Positions 19,505 through 32,100 are shown, counted from the first letter of the stretch. The stretch is 64,000 bases of DNA from Symbiodinium natans (GCA_905221605.1 CAJNDS010002076.1:282463-346462), one strand, 5' to 3'. A program made the numbers and translations. The notes: generated by a model not told the origin, from the letters alone.

Positions 19505-22500
19505 AGGGGGCCCGCGCGGGGTTTCGAGGAGAGGGAAGCTCATCGTCCTCGAATTTTCAGAAGCACCTGCCGGATGATGCCCCGGCATGCTTACTAATCC
19601 CCAATGAAAGACCGAGCCATTCAGCGATTGCTTCCGTCCCCATTACCAGCAGTGTAGTGGATGTTCAATCTGGACAGCATCAGTTGGTTTCAGACGTACC
19701 GACAGAAACTTCTGTCAATCCGGGTATCACCCCTGGTTCCTCACATTTGCTTTCTGAGGCCTTTTCAGAAGTATTGGGAGGAACTGGGAAGTTCTTCTTG
19801 GATGTTTGTTGTGGCAAAGATAGGCCTTTTTCCAAAGCTGCACTCGCTTCGGGATTTACAGTTCTCTCAGCAGATGCATGCTTCGTTGAGCCAGTGGACA
19901 TCCTTTGTGATGCACACTTCGAACTTCTTTTGCGATTTTGCTTTGCAGGTCTCGTGTGGTTTGCCATGGCAGGACCACACGAGGCGCACCTGTCACACAG
20001 CCAGATTCCTCGGCTCATACAGTGTTTCCTGCACGGTTCGAGGAATTCACCTCTGCGATTGATCGTTGTGTTACACCGCTGTTGGCAACTTTTCAATGTG
20101 GTGGCCAGGTATGTTTATTCCATCATCCACAGTCTGCAATGTGGAAGTTACCCCTGGTCCAACACTTTTTACTCGAGATTTCGGCGCTATGTGTCTTTGT
20201 GGACTTCGCACAGTGGCAAGGCGATGACCAGGGCTTTGGCCTTTTCGCTTCTTCATTCCAAGGTTTATCTAAGTTGGGCGTCCGATGTAACTTCAGGGGA
20301 AAGGAGTGATGACGTCATTCAGACAGGACTGCAATCTTCCAGCATCCCGGTGTCATTTGCTTCTGCCACCATCGAAGTGTTATCTTCGTTGCAGCCCGCG
20401 TCTGGACCCAAGGATCTCACAGTTACCGAAGCGAAGCAATTGTTGCCTTCCAAGCCTTTTGGAAACCCTCCGTTTGCTTTTCAGGATGGGGGGGGCATTG
20501 GGTCTTGCCCTGATTGGAGTTGTCCCCCTCCAGGTACACCCAATGTGCTTTTGGATCTTCGCCAATCCTGGATGTCGTTCTTGCTTCGGATCAAGTTGCC
20601 ATTACGACTGCGAGACTTTGTGCGTTCAGGGGGTGAAGCTTCATTGTTCACCTATGAGGAAATTGCCGAACTTCGAGGCAGATTCCAGCTCTGGGCCCGT
20701 AGGAACGGGGGCATCGCCGAGGTGAACTGGCAGGTGGACGATGGGCAACCATATTGCTTACGTGCATTGCAAACATTAAGTTCGCTGATTATGGACAAGG
20801 ACACTTCGCTTTTTCCTTGCTTGATTGAAGGAGTTCCCACTGGATTTGACAAGAACATTCCCAAAAGCAACGTTTTTGCGCCACGGGAGTCGGATTCCAC
20901 TATTGATGCTGAGCTTTTGCTTTGCGGGGGCAATTGGTCATCTGCTGAAGCTAACCCAGAATTGCTTAGACAGCTGGTGGCTAAGGAAGTGGAAGCTGGT
21001 TATTTGGTCCCAGTCTCTTTGGAAGAGGCCCGTCAACGATGGCCAAATCGTCTGGCAGTGGGAAAACTGAGCATTGTCTCCTCTGACAGATTGGTTGTCG
21101 ATAACAGCATCTGCAATACCAATGCTTTGTGTGATATCAATGAGACTTATACCCTCCCCTTGTTGGGTTCTGTCCGGGCTTGCTTTCCTCTTCGAGGCCT
21201 GCCTTGCGAGCTGGCTGCTTGCACCATTGATGTCAAATCAGCGCACAAGACAATGCGAGTCAAGCATGCTGACCAAGGTCTCCTCGGTGTGCAGTGTGAT
21301 GGTCAGCATTATTTTTATCGCGTCTGCCCGTTCGGGGCGTGCTTTTCAGCACTTTGGTGGGCCCGCCTTGGGTCCTTCTTCGTACGAGTTTTACATCTTT
21401 CGATTTTCGTTCGGCACTCTCTGATGCTGTATGTGGACGGTTTCTTCGTCACCCAGGATGCTTCTACGTTGGATGCCACAGCATCTCTCATCCTTGCTTT
21501 TTGTGTATGTTTCAACATCCCCCTGAGTTGGAAGAAGCTTTGTCAGGTTGTATGGATTGGCTGGTGTACGACTGAAACTGCATCTCCATGTGCAGAAGTT
21601 GCTGGCCGATCCGAAGAATGTGCGCAAGCGGGATTTACATAAAGTGGCAGGTCTTATCCAGTGGGTTCTGGGTGCTTTCCCATTGCTGCGGCCATGGGTC
21701 GGAGTTCTTTACAAAGACATACATTGCCCCCCGGCCACAAACCACAGCCTGGACCCGCATTATTTCAAGGAAGTGTTCGATTGCATCGACGAACGCATGC
21801 GTTTCATCCGTTCTCCTACGGGCACAGCCATTCCTGTGGGGGCGAAGCTGCTTGAGGTCAGACATCTCCCTATTCGCCAGAAGAAAGATTTGTTGAAAGT
21901 TGTTCTTTCCTGCAAGAGAGTCTGGCTTAGGGTTGCAGACCCGGCACAGGTGAAGCGAAAACTCTCCGCCAATAGCGTTGCTTTCCTTCAGTTTTGGCTG
22001 CATTGGTGTAAACTTCCGACGCTACTCCGGCCTTTGCAATTTCCGGCCAGAACTACCATTGTAGCAGCAGCCGGCAGCAGCGGACGCCATGGGATCAGGA
22101 ACCAAGTTTGCTATCGGTGGCTTTGTCAAACTTTCGACAGCCACGATTTGGTTCAGCGAATGTTTCCAACTGGTGGATTTTGCTTCTGCAGGGATTGAAC
22201 TCAGTGCCAACGCATCCGACAACATCTCTTGCTACGAATGTCTGGCTCAGATCGCTTTGCTTCATTGTGTGTCTGCAGTTACACCTGGTGGACGAATGGC
22301 AGTTCGCATCCCAAGCTGGACAGATAACACAGGAGCGGAATCAGAGCAACAAGCTGTTTACATCTTCGTACCCCTTGCGGGTGTTTGCTCAAAGACTAGC
22401 GCTTTTCAGCTGCTTTTCGGGTCTCGAATTGGATACCTCCCACATTTCAGGCCCCAGGAATCAATTGGCTGATTGGTTGTCCAGATGGAATGGTCATGAT

Positions 22501-22584
22501 GCCTTGCCCGCTGGGATTCTGGAACAATTCCGCATTCGTCTCGATTTGGGACAGCTTTGGTTTCGGGAACACGAGTGGACCTAG
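19471..22584 (+). pseudogene. Pol: methyltransferase-like domain, reverse transcriptase and RNase H
   Basis: The first frame is open for 723 codons (19471-21642). FFLDVCCGKDRPFSKAALA (19795-19850) resembles the glycine-rich SAM-binding strand of methyltransferases, then ADACFVEPVDILCD. The domain seems to continue in the next frame (GGQVCLFHHPQ, LVQHFLLEISALCVFVDF, about 20095-20230) before returning. RT motifs: RWPNRLAVGKLSIVSSD, DVKSAHKTMRV (Asp 21229), VCPFGACFSALWWARL, and YVDG instead of YVDD at 21430-21441. After 21560: GLIQWVLGAFPLLRPW. RNase H: KFAIGGFVK, ISCYECLAQIA, SWTDNTGAES (Asp 22323) and HISGPRNQLADWLSRW. DIRS elements often carry a Dam-like methyltransferase; calling this one such is inference. 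Confidence 0.7.
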
Positions 22585-23188
22585 GCTGGGATTTACCCAA
22601 GCTCCGGCTCTTCGAGTTTCAGGACAACAACGATTTCCCAGGTCCAGCAGCTTAATGAATCCTCCATTGCAGGTGGAATGTTGCTTTTACGGCCTCCCCA
22701 GGCTTTTCGGGGATATGCCATGCGATGGACTCCTTACGGCCTCCCCATTCTTTACGGGGACATGCCAGAGTCGCAGCTCTGAATGCAATCTAGCAGGCTC
22801 GTCTCACCGTTTCAGTTGGTGGTGGTGCAACGAGACTCCCCTTTTTCCTGGCAGTCTTTTTGGGCTCCAGCAACAGCTTTGCTGCTCAGCTTCTTTGCTT
22901 TGCATTGCTCAGCCGTTGCACCACCAGTCAAAAGAACAGTCTCGCTGTGAGTTTGCTTTAGGTAGCTGGCTGTCGTAATAAAAGTCTTGTGAACCTGCGT
23001 GTTCCAGGTGCACGACTCGTCAACCAGAAAGGACCGCGGTTGTTGGGGTGTCCAACGTGGAGCCATGTGGAATGATTCCAGACCCGTTCCCATTGGGGGG
23101 GGCGGGGAGGGCTTAAACACCAGAGTGAGCCATGATACGGCGCTCCAACAAGCGGCAACTCGAGTGCCGAGATCCAACTGCGGGTTCC
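22585..23188. other. 3' region of copy B with short direct and inverted repeats
   Basis: Two imperfect ~45-bp direct repeats at about 22685-22730 and 22731-22775 share TTACGGCCTCCCCA and CGGGGAYATGCCA. A 13-bp perfect inverted repeat, TGGTGGTGCAACG (22820-22832) and its complement (22914-22926), is followed by AGTCTCG mirroring CGAGACT. These might be remains of the element's terminal structure. No protein is supported. Confidence 0.5.
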
Positions 23189-23490
23189 GCCGTCGCTGCC
23201 GCTGCCGCTGCCGCTGCCGCTGCCGCTGCCGCTGCCGCTGCCGCTGCCGCTGCCGCTGCCGCTGCCGCTGCCGCTGCCGCTGCCGCGGCGGCCGCCGCCG
23301 CCGCGGCCGGCCGCGGCCGCTGCCGCTGGCGCCCGCTGCCACTGCCGCGCCGCTGCCGCTGCCACTGCCACGCCGCTGCCGTGGCTGCGGCTGCGGCTGC
23401 GGCTGCGGCTGCGGCTGCGGCTGCGGCTGCGGCGGCGGCGGCGGCGGCGGCGGCGGCTGCTGCTGCTGCTGCTGCTGCTGCCGCCGCTGC
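23189..23490. repeat. GCCGCT / GGCTGC / GGC / TGC triplet microsatellite
   Basis: Successive blocks of GCCGCT (about 23190-23285), an interrupted GCC/CGG core, GGCTGC (about 23385-23430), GGC (about 23430-23455) and TGC (about 23456-23482). It is open in every frame as poly-Ala, poly-Arg/Cys or poly-Gln/Pro, so the long frames across it are not evidence for a gene. Confidence 0.9.
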
Positions 23491-25740
23491 CCAATGCAAG
23501 CGGCTGACATACTCCATGCGGCACGGACGCAGTGCATATGACTGCATGTCCAGGGCAGCTTTCCTTACAAAACTGCGAGAAGTAGCACCCTAACTGATGC
23601 CCTTTGTGCGCATGTTCTATGGTCGACCCTCCACATAAAGTTGGATTCTTCGTCGCAAAAACCACCCACACAGGACCGCAGGGTCTCCCCAATGGCTGTG
23701 TTTTGTGCCTTGTGGCCTTGTGGAAGCGGCAGCGATGGGGCCGCGGGCAGGATTTTTTTTACCAAAACTTTTTTTTCTACTTGTGCATAATCATGCGCGT
23801 GCGAGAAATGGTATAGATCTCCAAACGCAAGAAGCAAGGCTTTATTCGGATTTGTTGGAAACCTGACCCACCTGTGTGCCCCGTCCACGGAACACGACTG
23901 GGTGTGTGCCCGCGGGTCACCGCCACAGATCCTACCGTGCGCGTGCTCGCATCACGTGCGGGCCTCCTCCTGCAGGCAGCCTTGCCAGCCCGACGCGTAG
24001 CTGGATTTTTGTTACCTTGTTGCATGCTTCCGTTGGCAGACTACACCCGCCATGCGAGCAGCGCACCGGAGGCAAGGTGCGAAGCGCGTACTGCGCGCGG
24101 GGGCCGGCACAGTAGGACAACAACAGCTAAGCGGTCGAGGAGGACCTTTTGCTTGGCGAGCAAGGCGACCAAGTGTGCGGCGACAAATTCTGGTTGGCCA
24201 TGTGTGCCTAAAAAAAAAAAGTACACCAGTACTGCACCACATTGCCAGAGCTACTGCCGCAAGAGAGGGGTCGGAGGCCTCCTTTTTGCATGCGGAGCTG
24301 CTACAGCACCTGTGGTGATGCGCAGCTTCCGAGCTGAACTTGCAGACTCGACAGCTGCAGGGGATGCCCGTTTTGCTGCCGCCGCCCTGATGGCAGACGC
24401 ATAGTCCTCAGGTGGTTTGCCATGAGTGGTGCTTCGGCCTCCGCTTGGGTTTGTCAAGCCGGCCTCTTGTAGGATTCCTGCCTTGCCAAAGGTGTTGGCC
24501 GGTTTCTCCTGCTCTACGAAGATTGGCTCAGGATATCCTGGACCAGCCATGCCTTTCCTTGTCCAGTCCAATGTGTTCATTTGTGGTCGGCGCATCGGCG
24601 CTCTCTGCTGATAGGCATGTTCAAGTGCAACGATTGCACGCTGGTCCGATACGAGGGCCCGATTGCCAACCCTGACTTCGCTGTCGGGGGCGAGCGACTG
24701 GACACGCTCGGGATAAGCCCCCCACCTGTAGGGTTTGGCAAGGTTGAGTCGCCGCTGGGCAAGCCGCAGGGCGTGAGCCTTGAGGCCGCATGACGCAGTG
24801 GGGCAGGGCCAAATCGAGGAATGCGATGGTTTGCTCGTCGGGGCGAAAGTCTGCTTGCAGGTCGCGGATAGAAGGGGCAAATGCCAAGGCCAAAAGTGCC
24901 GGCGTGAGTAATTAGGTCTCCGTGTTTGCGGCCCACAGTTTGGGTGATGCGGTGGGTCAGCGGACCTGCAGCCACACAGGATCCCTTGCTGGTTGCCCTA
25001 CAAATGGGCACGGCATCCCTGCAAGCTGCAGGCTTGGAGGCTCCCGCGTGGAATGCTGTGCTGACAGCAGCTGCTGCTGCTGCCGCCGCTGCCGCTGCCC
25101 CTCCCGCTCCAGCGGGAGACGGCCCCACTGACCTGACACGCGGACGGCAGCGGCATGCGTCGCATCCGGTTGACGACTTTTGCCAGCACGCCATCCGCAA
25201 GCCTGGCCATGTTGGACTCATAGTCAGGGCCCAACGCGGTGAGGGTGTTCACAACCCGGCCCCTCAGCTCGCAACTCTTCCGTCCTGCTCCGGCGTCTCT
25301 CGAACATCCTTCGCCCCCGGAGTGGGCCATTGGAGCGTGCTGCGGCCCTCATCCGCCGAGAGGCCGGAGGTGAAAAGCAAGGGTGTTCCCCTCCTCATAG
25401 GACAGTACTGGCATGTACTTGCCAAAAGCCTGTAAAGAGTTTAGTGTGGGAGCGCGCGACGGATGGACACTCTTTCTCCTTGCGCCACGCATGCTTCTTG
25501 TCCGAGCGCCCGGTCAAACGAGTCTCCCGCCGTCCGAGTGGCACGAGTACTGCCAGCCATGCGGCCAGTCTCCCGCACCGGGCGCTTCTGGTGGGGCGGG
25601 GCGAACGCCGTCCAGGAGCATGCTCCACTCGCTCAGCTTTGCGTTGCCGGTCGGCTTCGGAGTCCTCCGGAGAGGTGGATGCGCTACGCCGCTGCCCAGC
25701 CCCCTTGCTGTGGAAGGCATCCGCGCTTACACGCAGGAGT
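23491..25740. other. GC-rich region without an assignable gene
   Basis: Several 170-210-codon frames overlap on both strands (for example minus 24880-24251 and plus 24926-25435), but none shows a family motif, and overlapping frames are expected at this GC content. Short T/A runs (23753-23775, 24209-24220) are present. It may be older LINE sequence or spacer. Confidence 0.4.
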
Positions 25741-28120
25741 TGGACCCATTCAGTGCAAAACATGTGTTCCTTGCTGCCCAGTTCGCGCGCACTTCTTCGC
25801 TCTCAGGCGGGACCGCATGCCCGCATGCCGGTGCATTGCACAACCTGACCTACGGTTCCGACGGCCTCTCGCGCCACGCGGACCCACGCGCGCTCGACGA
25901 CTTTAGCATGCCTGGCCAACAAGCCTAGGGCATGGTCGCCGTAAGGGTCGATGGCGCCGCCGTCCAGGGTAGGGGCAGCCGTAAGCGACGCCGCAGAGCA
26001 AACTGCATCGCTTGTGGCGGGATGCGGCGTGCTTCGTAGCACGTCATGGCGGTGAGCCACAGCAGCTCGTCACACGAACGCAGCAGGCGTCCCAGCCGAC
26101 GACCGCCTTGATTTCGTCGTTTACGGGGCCAGGAGCGCTGTGCTGCGACGCAACACTGGTGTCATCTGGTGTCCCCTTAACAAGAACGGGTCACCTACTT
26201 GTGCATCCATGCGCCGTGGAGGTGGACGGTGCCATGCTGCAGGTCGCGGAGCGACGCAAGCACTGCAGATACACCGAACGCGCGAGGGGCGGCCTGCAGA
26301 AGCTCCTGGTCCTAGGCTCCGAGATAGGAAGCCTCTGGAGCACTGCTGCCCAGCGTTTTTTTCTCGACTTCGTGCGGCTCCGAGCTCTACGTGCGCCACC
26401 AGCCGTGCGCGCTGCGGCGTCCTCAATAGCAAAACACCACCGCCGCCACCCAAACAAAAATGAATGGATTGCTTTGCCTAGGTATAAAATCGCTTGAGCG
26501 CACGTGCTGGCACAGAGGCCCTTGCACGTGTGCTCACGGTCGCCACCGAAATAGATCCACGGGCCACCATACTGTCTGTTGACGCGGCAGGGGCCTATGA
26601 TCATGTTTCACGCGAGGCCATGCTGGAGGCGTTGCACGCAAGGCCTGAGCTGCAGCCTTTCGCTTTTCGCTTTCGCCCGTTCGGGTCCACGTGAAACATT
26701 ACAAGCGTCAGACTGTTCCTGCTGCTAGTGGACCACGACCCTATAAGGACATGGGGATTGGGGGCGTGCTTGAGTGTTGGCACGATTCGGTTTATACATT
26801 CGCAAAGCTTTGTACGTACTGGCTTGCAGCGGGCGGCAAATTTGCTGTTTCAGCAATATCAGTCCAAAATTACAGGCTGCAAAACTGCGGAATCGATCAT
26901 CCCACCTCGTTAGCGGGCGACCGGGCCGACGATGTAGATGTAAGGCACTTCCCACACCGTTGCCCAAGGGGAAGGGGGGGAGCAGGGCGACCCCTTGATG
27001 CCTGGCTTGTACTCGTTCGCTGCCCATCCCGGTGCATGCCGGCCTGCGGGACGGGGAGGCCGTTTTTGCTTTCCTCGACGACGTCTACATCGTCGCATCC
27101 CCCGAGCGGGTCAGGGAGCTGCACGCTGCAGTCGAGGAGGCGCGGTGGACCCATGCCCGCGTGCAACTAAACCGTGCCAAGACGCGCATTTGGAACGCAG
27201 CAGGCGCGGAACCTGCTGACATTCGCGACCTCCAGCCGGCCGGGGGTGAACCAGTTTGGGTCGGGGACTGGGCACTGCCCCGTGCGCCCAAGGCTACACT
27301 GCGCCTGGCTGGGAGGAGGTGATGCAGCCTTCCGCCGAGGCCTCCAGACGCGATGACCCATGTGACCACCTCCATGGATGGCAGCGCCTGTGACGAGCGC
27401 GCGTTCGAGATGTTAAGGGTCCTGGACCTCGCCGGGGGCGCTGGGGCGAGTCGACTGCCGATGCGGCCGTAGGAGCTTGAAGGCACGGACATCACTGGCA
27501 GCTGGAAAAAAAAAAAAAGATGTTTTTTTCGAATCCTGCCTCACGAGCGCTGCTGCTATCACAGGCCGGGCCGCACTCTTCGCGGGCCCTCACGGTTCTG
27601 CCCACACATGAGGATGTCACGCTCCCCAATGCGCACTTCCGGGTCATCCTCCTTCGCCGGCGCCTGCCGCTCCCGCTCGCACCGCGGACCTGCGCCTGCC
27701 GAAGGCCGCTGGCTGGGTGACCACCGGACGGCGTGTGCCACTGCTGGCGTCCTTGCCTCGCGCGCCATCCCTCTTGAGCGAGGCGAGGCGCTGGAGCGGG
27801 CGCGCCGCTGCCGCTTGGTGGTGTTCGGGATGGAAGTAGGCGGCAGGTGGGTTCCCGAAGCCGCCACCTTCATCCGCTTGCTGGCGAAAGCGCGCGCGCA
27901 GCGGAGGTGCCTGCCTCTCTCCGGACTGCTGCCCGTCCTGAGATGGAGCGGCGTCCTCGCTGTTGCAGCGCAGCGAGCCTTTGCAGCATCCCTCTTCGAG
28001 CTGCCTTTAGGAGGGGAGTGTAGTGCTGGCGGGCCGGAGCCCGCCCTGCACGAGCTCCTCGCCGACGCGCACTGGCAGGCGACTCCCGCCCACAGCCGCC
28101 TCCCCATGCGTGCCGTCTGA
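25741..28120 (+). mobile_element. Mosaic of decayed LINE (non-LTR) sequence with RT and C-terminal region
   Basis: 25765-25835 (+) SSRALLRSQAGPHA. 26060-25840 (-) LDGGAIDPYGDHALGLLARH and KVVERAWVRVAREAVG. 26088-26460 (+) ADDRLDFVVYGA, then VAERRKHCRYTERARGG, LQKLLVLGSEIGSLWST. These are consecutive parts of the post-RT region, the middle one flipped. A second copy follows: 26530-26695 has RT motif A (ILSVDAAGAYDHVSREAMLE); 26955-27330 has GEGGEQGDPLMPGLYS (with a G-run shift) and motif C FAFLDDVYIVASPERV (FLDD 27071-27082), then VQLNRAKTRIWNAAG; 27525-28120 has SRALLLSQAGPHSS, GDHRTACATAGVLASRAIPL and LHELLADAHW, with an internal deletion after PLER. Motifs are remembered from dinoflagellate LINEs. 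Confidence 0.7.
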
Positions 28121-29113
28121 GGCCGAGGCGATTCCCGCAACTGTCTGAGGCCGAAGCGCCGTGCACAGGGACCCGCGTGGATGTTGCGGAAAAAGGCTTG
28201 AAAAAAAGAGCTTGACACTGCTTTGAGACGGCCAGTAGTGACGACTTGCCGGGATTGGGCCTGTCTGCAACGCTTGAAGTGTTGCACTGAAGTTGTTTTC
28301 TGTTCGCGCCGGCCCAGAAGTAGGGTTGGCGTCGTGTTCTTTTAGGCTCCAGGGTTCCTTTAGCGCCGCCCTCAGAAGCAGGTGTGTGCCGGGGGCTCTG
28401 AGGGAGCATCGAGCGTAAACGGATTTGACCACAGCAAGAATAAAAATGTATCGAATCCAGTAGTACTATGACAACCGCCAGACGTTCTTCGCCGCTCGAG
28501 TTCTGGAAATTGCGGTTATTTGGGGCTTGAGTGTTTGGGGTTTTGGGGGGATAGGGAGCCAAGAGCCTGTGGAAAGGGCCGTGAGACAGGATACTACTTC
28601 CAAAGGCAAAGGTCAATGGTGGATTTCCTGTTCACTTTCCTCACCACAAAGAACCCCCAATTATAATATTATTAATGCGCGTGCGTGTTAACTTACCGCA
28701 GTAATACTATTATATTGGGTTCTTAGTGGCGAGACAGGGGTTTTAGCTGGTACATCTGTGGCTCTTGGTACGTCCATTATCCAGACCAGGCGTTAACAGG
28801 GTCTCAAGGTGTTCGTGGCTTTGGGTCCAGAAGGCCCCCTGCTCCCGCGAAACTGGCCTGGTTGCGCTTGACATGTACTACTCTGGCGTGTTTAGCCTTC
28901 GTAGCCCCAATCTCAGGCATGTCAGGGGAACATGAGTAGCCGTAGCCCCTAATGAACGTCATGGCGCTGCAAGTCATGCTCACGCTATTCACTAAGCTTG
29001 ACATGACCTGACCTGACCCCAGCAGCAACGCGGCATTGTAGAGGCTATCCAGCACATGAACTGTTGCCAATTCCGTATCAGAGCAACGGGAAGCATGTAT
29101 AAGGCGTGTAGGC
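28121..29113. other. Spacer containing a foldback element
   Basis: Apart from the hairpin at 28640-28733, I see no supported gene. A 133-codon minus frame (29205-28804) has no recognisable motif and overlaps the proposed first exon of the next gene. Confidence 0.4.
28640..28733. repeat. 94-bp foldback (MITE-like) element
   Basis: Left arm 28640-28677 (CTCACCACAAAGAACCC, AATTATAATATTATTA) and right arm 28699-28733 are inverted copies of about 36 bp with few mismatches (right arm reverse complement: CTCGCCACTAAGAACCC, AATATAATAGTATTA). About 20 bp separate them. No clear target-site duplication was found. Confidence 0.7.
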
Positions 29114-32100
29114 ATGCCATGGAAGTTGAAACTGTTATGGCTTCTCCTATGGCATGCAAGAAGTGCTTGTCCAGAGGCGCACAGCCAAGTTACCACAATG
29201 TACAATCCAGTGAATTACGATGAATTTTGGACAAATTTCGAGAGGCAGCACACATGCGCTCGGCAGGCTCTTGCGCCGAGCGCCACTGCAGGCGTTTCCG
29301 GGCAACGTTTCTCCGGCGAGGCGGTATCTGTCGATACCGGTCGCCGCGTCTAGGGTTTACCCGCTCCTTTTGCCGGTGAGAACTAGAGTTGGGCAAAGGT
29401 CTTCCGCGACCTGCCACGAGAGGAGTGGCGTGACAAAGCTGCATGCCATGCTTTTTCATTCAGCCTACGGATGCAGTGAACAGTATATGCCAGGTAGTTT
29501 GTGTTTCGTGCGAGGTGTTAGACCATAGGTACGTGCTGACACATATAAAAAGCATTTATCAGGTTTTGCTGGTATTCGTCGCAGTGACCTGAAGGCGGGG
29601 CACAGCATGTGACCAGAGTGCGTGGTCATGCAAGATGCACACACCATCAGCTTCGATTCATCCAGACTTTTCTGCTGCAGGCACTGCGGGACGAGAAGCA
29701 TTGTGACCGTTGGATCGTTGTGACATCGATTTTCCAGCCTTCGCCTGCAACAAGGCCCATGTGATGCGTGTGAAGTGCGAGTCGGCAAGCAGTCACTATT
29801 TCGATGAGTTGGTCTGTGAAGGAGACTCGGCGAGCTGACAAAGCAAGGCATCAAGTTTTCCATGCCGGTGATTCAATTGGTGATTAGCATGCTGTCGTGA
29901 TTGAGATGGGCTTCTCATGCTGCTACATGTAGCGTCAAGCCGATTAGCCATTAGAAAACCCAATCAACACAAGTTCCGAAGTGGCGCATCGGTAGAAACT
30001 CCCGTCGGCAAGGCTGGTGCTATGTCGTTGTCGCAGACAAGAACGGCCCGAAGGACTACGATGATGTGGAAGGCCACATTGGTGGGATGTGTTTTTTCTG
30101 CACCTTCTGCATAAATTTGGGGGGGGTTTGTGAGGCAGGAGGGGTGGGGTGCAATCTTGCCTTTCTTGTCACTGGTTGGGCTGAGGTGTCATCTACCTCA
30201 CTGTGGAACGCCTGAGGCTGAGACGAGCTTGGCTTGGCAAGTGCTTGGCACTAGGAAACCAACTCCCTTCATTCCCAAAGCCTGAAGAGGGGGTTCTTAA
30301 ATCTTGAAGGGAGTTTCCTTAAAAAACCGAATCCTGTTCGCTACCCCGTCCTCCAGTCACCCAGGTATCTCGACGGCATCGCGATCCTAAATCATAAAAA
30401 GGGTTGTAAAGATCCCAAAGGCATCCTCTTCCTGAATAGGGTGGTGACCCTTAATTTTTACACCCTCTAATCTGATTCCCTAAGCCCTAAAGAGATGGAG
30501 CCTTAAATCCTAAGGAGGCGTAGCGCTATGCAATTTTCTCTATTCGGGTCTGTTAATAATAAATGGCGGGTCCATAAATTCCAAAGGCGTCCTATTCCTT
30601 ATTGTTTTCGCTAAGCTGTAGAGAGTGGGGTCCTTAACTCCTACGAAAGAGTTGCAATGACACACATTATTGTTCACTTCGTTTTATTCCCTGAATCTTA
30701 CCTGGATTTACCGAACCAAGATTAGATCTCTTCGATCTGAATAAGAAGGACCCCTAAATCTTCAAGAGAAGAGTTTGTTTTTTGTCCGTTCGCTAAATCC
30801 TGAACGAAAAGTAAGTAGGGAATACGATGAAGAGAATAAGATTTATGGATCGCGCTCTTTATGATGTAGCGAAAAGTATTTCGGGAACCAGTTTTCCCGT
30901 TGGAATGTAGGGGCTCTTTCCTTTTCAGGAAGACAAGGCACCCTCTTGAGGATTTACTACGGGATCCCCATTCTTTAGGGCTTTAGGGTTTTAGACAACA
31001 AGATTGAAGGAATGAAACTCAGGGATCTGACCTGTAAACTTCGAAAACAACTTGGCTGCACATGGGCTTGGAAGGCGTTCTGAATGAGTGTGCCGCTGTT
31101 CCATCAAAGTGGTTTCTGTATATTCTTTACACTGTCACTGTGGTCCCCTACAGCCAGATGTGGCTCGATGTTCAGCAACGGTGATCCCTCCGCGCGCTTG
31201 TTCGCCAAGCCTGAATTTCAATAGCATTTCAATTGAGGAGGGCTGTGAGGGCCAACCTGCAAGTAACCACGAGCCTGAGGCCAACGGGCCCTGCATTTCC
31301 ACATCATGGATCATCTGCCCTGGCGACACTTCGGCCGAAAGAATGTGGCCAAGCTTGTCTAGTCGGGGGGGTGGGTCCGGGTATTTTTCGAGTTTAGATT
31401 CCAGCCGGATTGAGCAGTATGCGCGGTCATGCGCAGATACGTGCATCCGGTATTGGCTCAGGGAGCCCATGGCAATGGGCAGAAGGCGAAGGCAACCATA
31501 AAACCTGGTACCGTTGCTTCAATGGCTCAAGAGCCTCACTTGTTGTTGGCTGCTCTTTTCTGCACGAAGCATTGAGTTGGTCGAGGTGTGGGTTTAAATT
31601 CTAATGAAGCCAACTGTATCATTGTGGCCTCTCAGGTGGGTTTCCTGTATGCCATTGCGATGCGTGCTCAGCTGTTTTCTGCATGTGCTGGGGTCAGAGG
31701 TCGACACCAGGTTTTGGACGATGGGATGTCATTGTTTTGGGTACCAACTTTGTGCATCACGACGTGCCAGCCATGACAAGCGGACACATAAAGGTGTAGC
31801 TCCATTGTTTCCCCCTGGGCTGTGACTTCAATGTGCAATTCTCGAACAAGGCATGGGGCCAAGATTATATACGACACGGACGATGACAACCGCCTCAAGG
31901 AATGCCTTTGTTTGTGCTCTTGTTGCGAAGTTGCTGTGCTGCTGATGTGGAGCAATGAATGTATTACTGCAGAAGAAAGCATTCAGCCCCCTGTCCTTGA
32001 AGTCCAGAGCACAGGCCCTGAGATTGTAGAGTTTTGTGCAGCCTCCTGGAACAGCCTGTAAATGGCACCTACACCAAGCCTGAGACACTGCCGCTTACAG

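Larger units (their letters stand above)
17307..22584 (+). mobile_element. DIRS-like retroelement copy B (gag, methyltransferase-like, RT, RNase H)
   Basis: Ordered modules on one strand: gag with a CCCH finger (17307-19504), then a long pol frame with a methyltransferase-like domain, reverse transcriptase and RNase H (19471-22584). There is no integrase and no long terminal repeat. The RT and RNase H resemble copy A, and the neighbouring tyrosine recombinase fits the DIRS order. Several frameshifts (about 17.5, 18.65, 19.3, 20.0, 20.3, 21.6 and 22.2 kb) show it is old. No recombinase was seen 3' of RNase H. Confidence 0.7.

Noticed and set aside
22812-23692. Overlapping 140-244-codon frames on both strands
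   Set aside because: They cross the GCC/GCT triplet array, which is stop-free in all frames and yields homopolymeric peptides.
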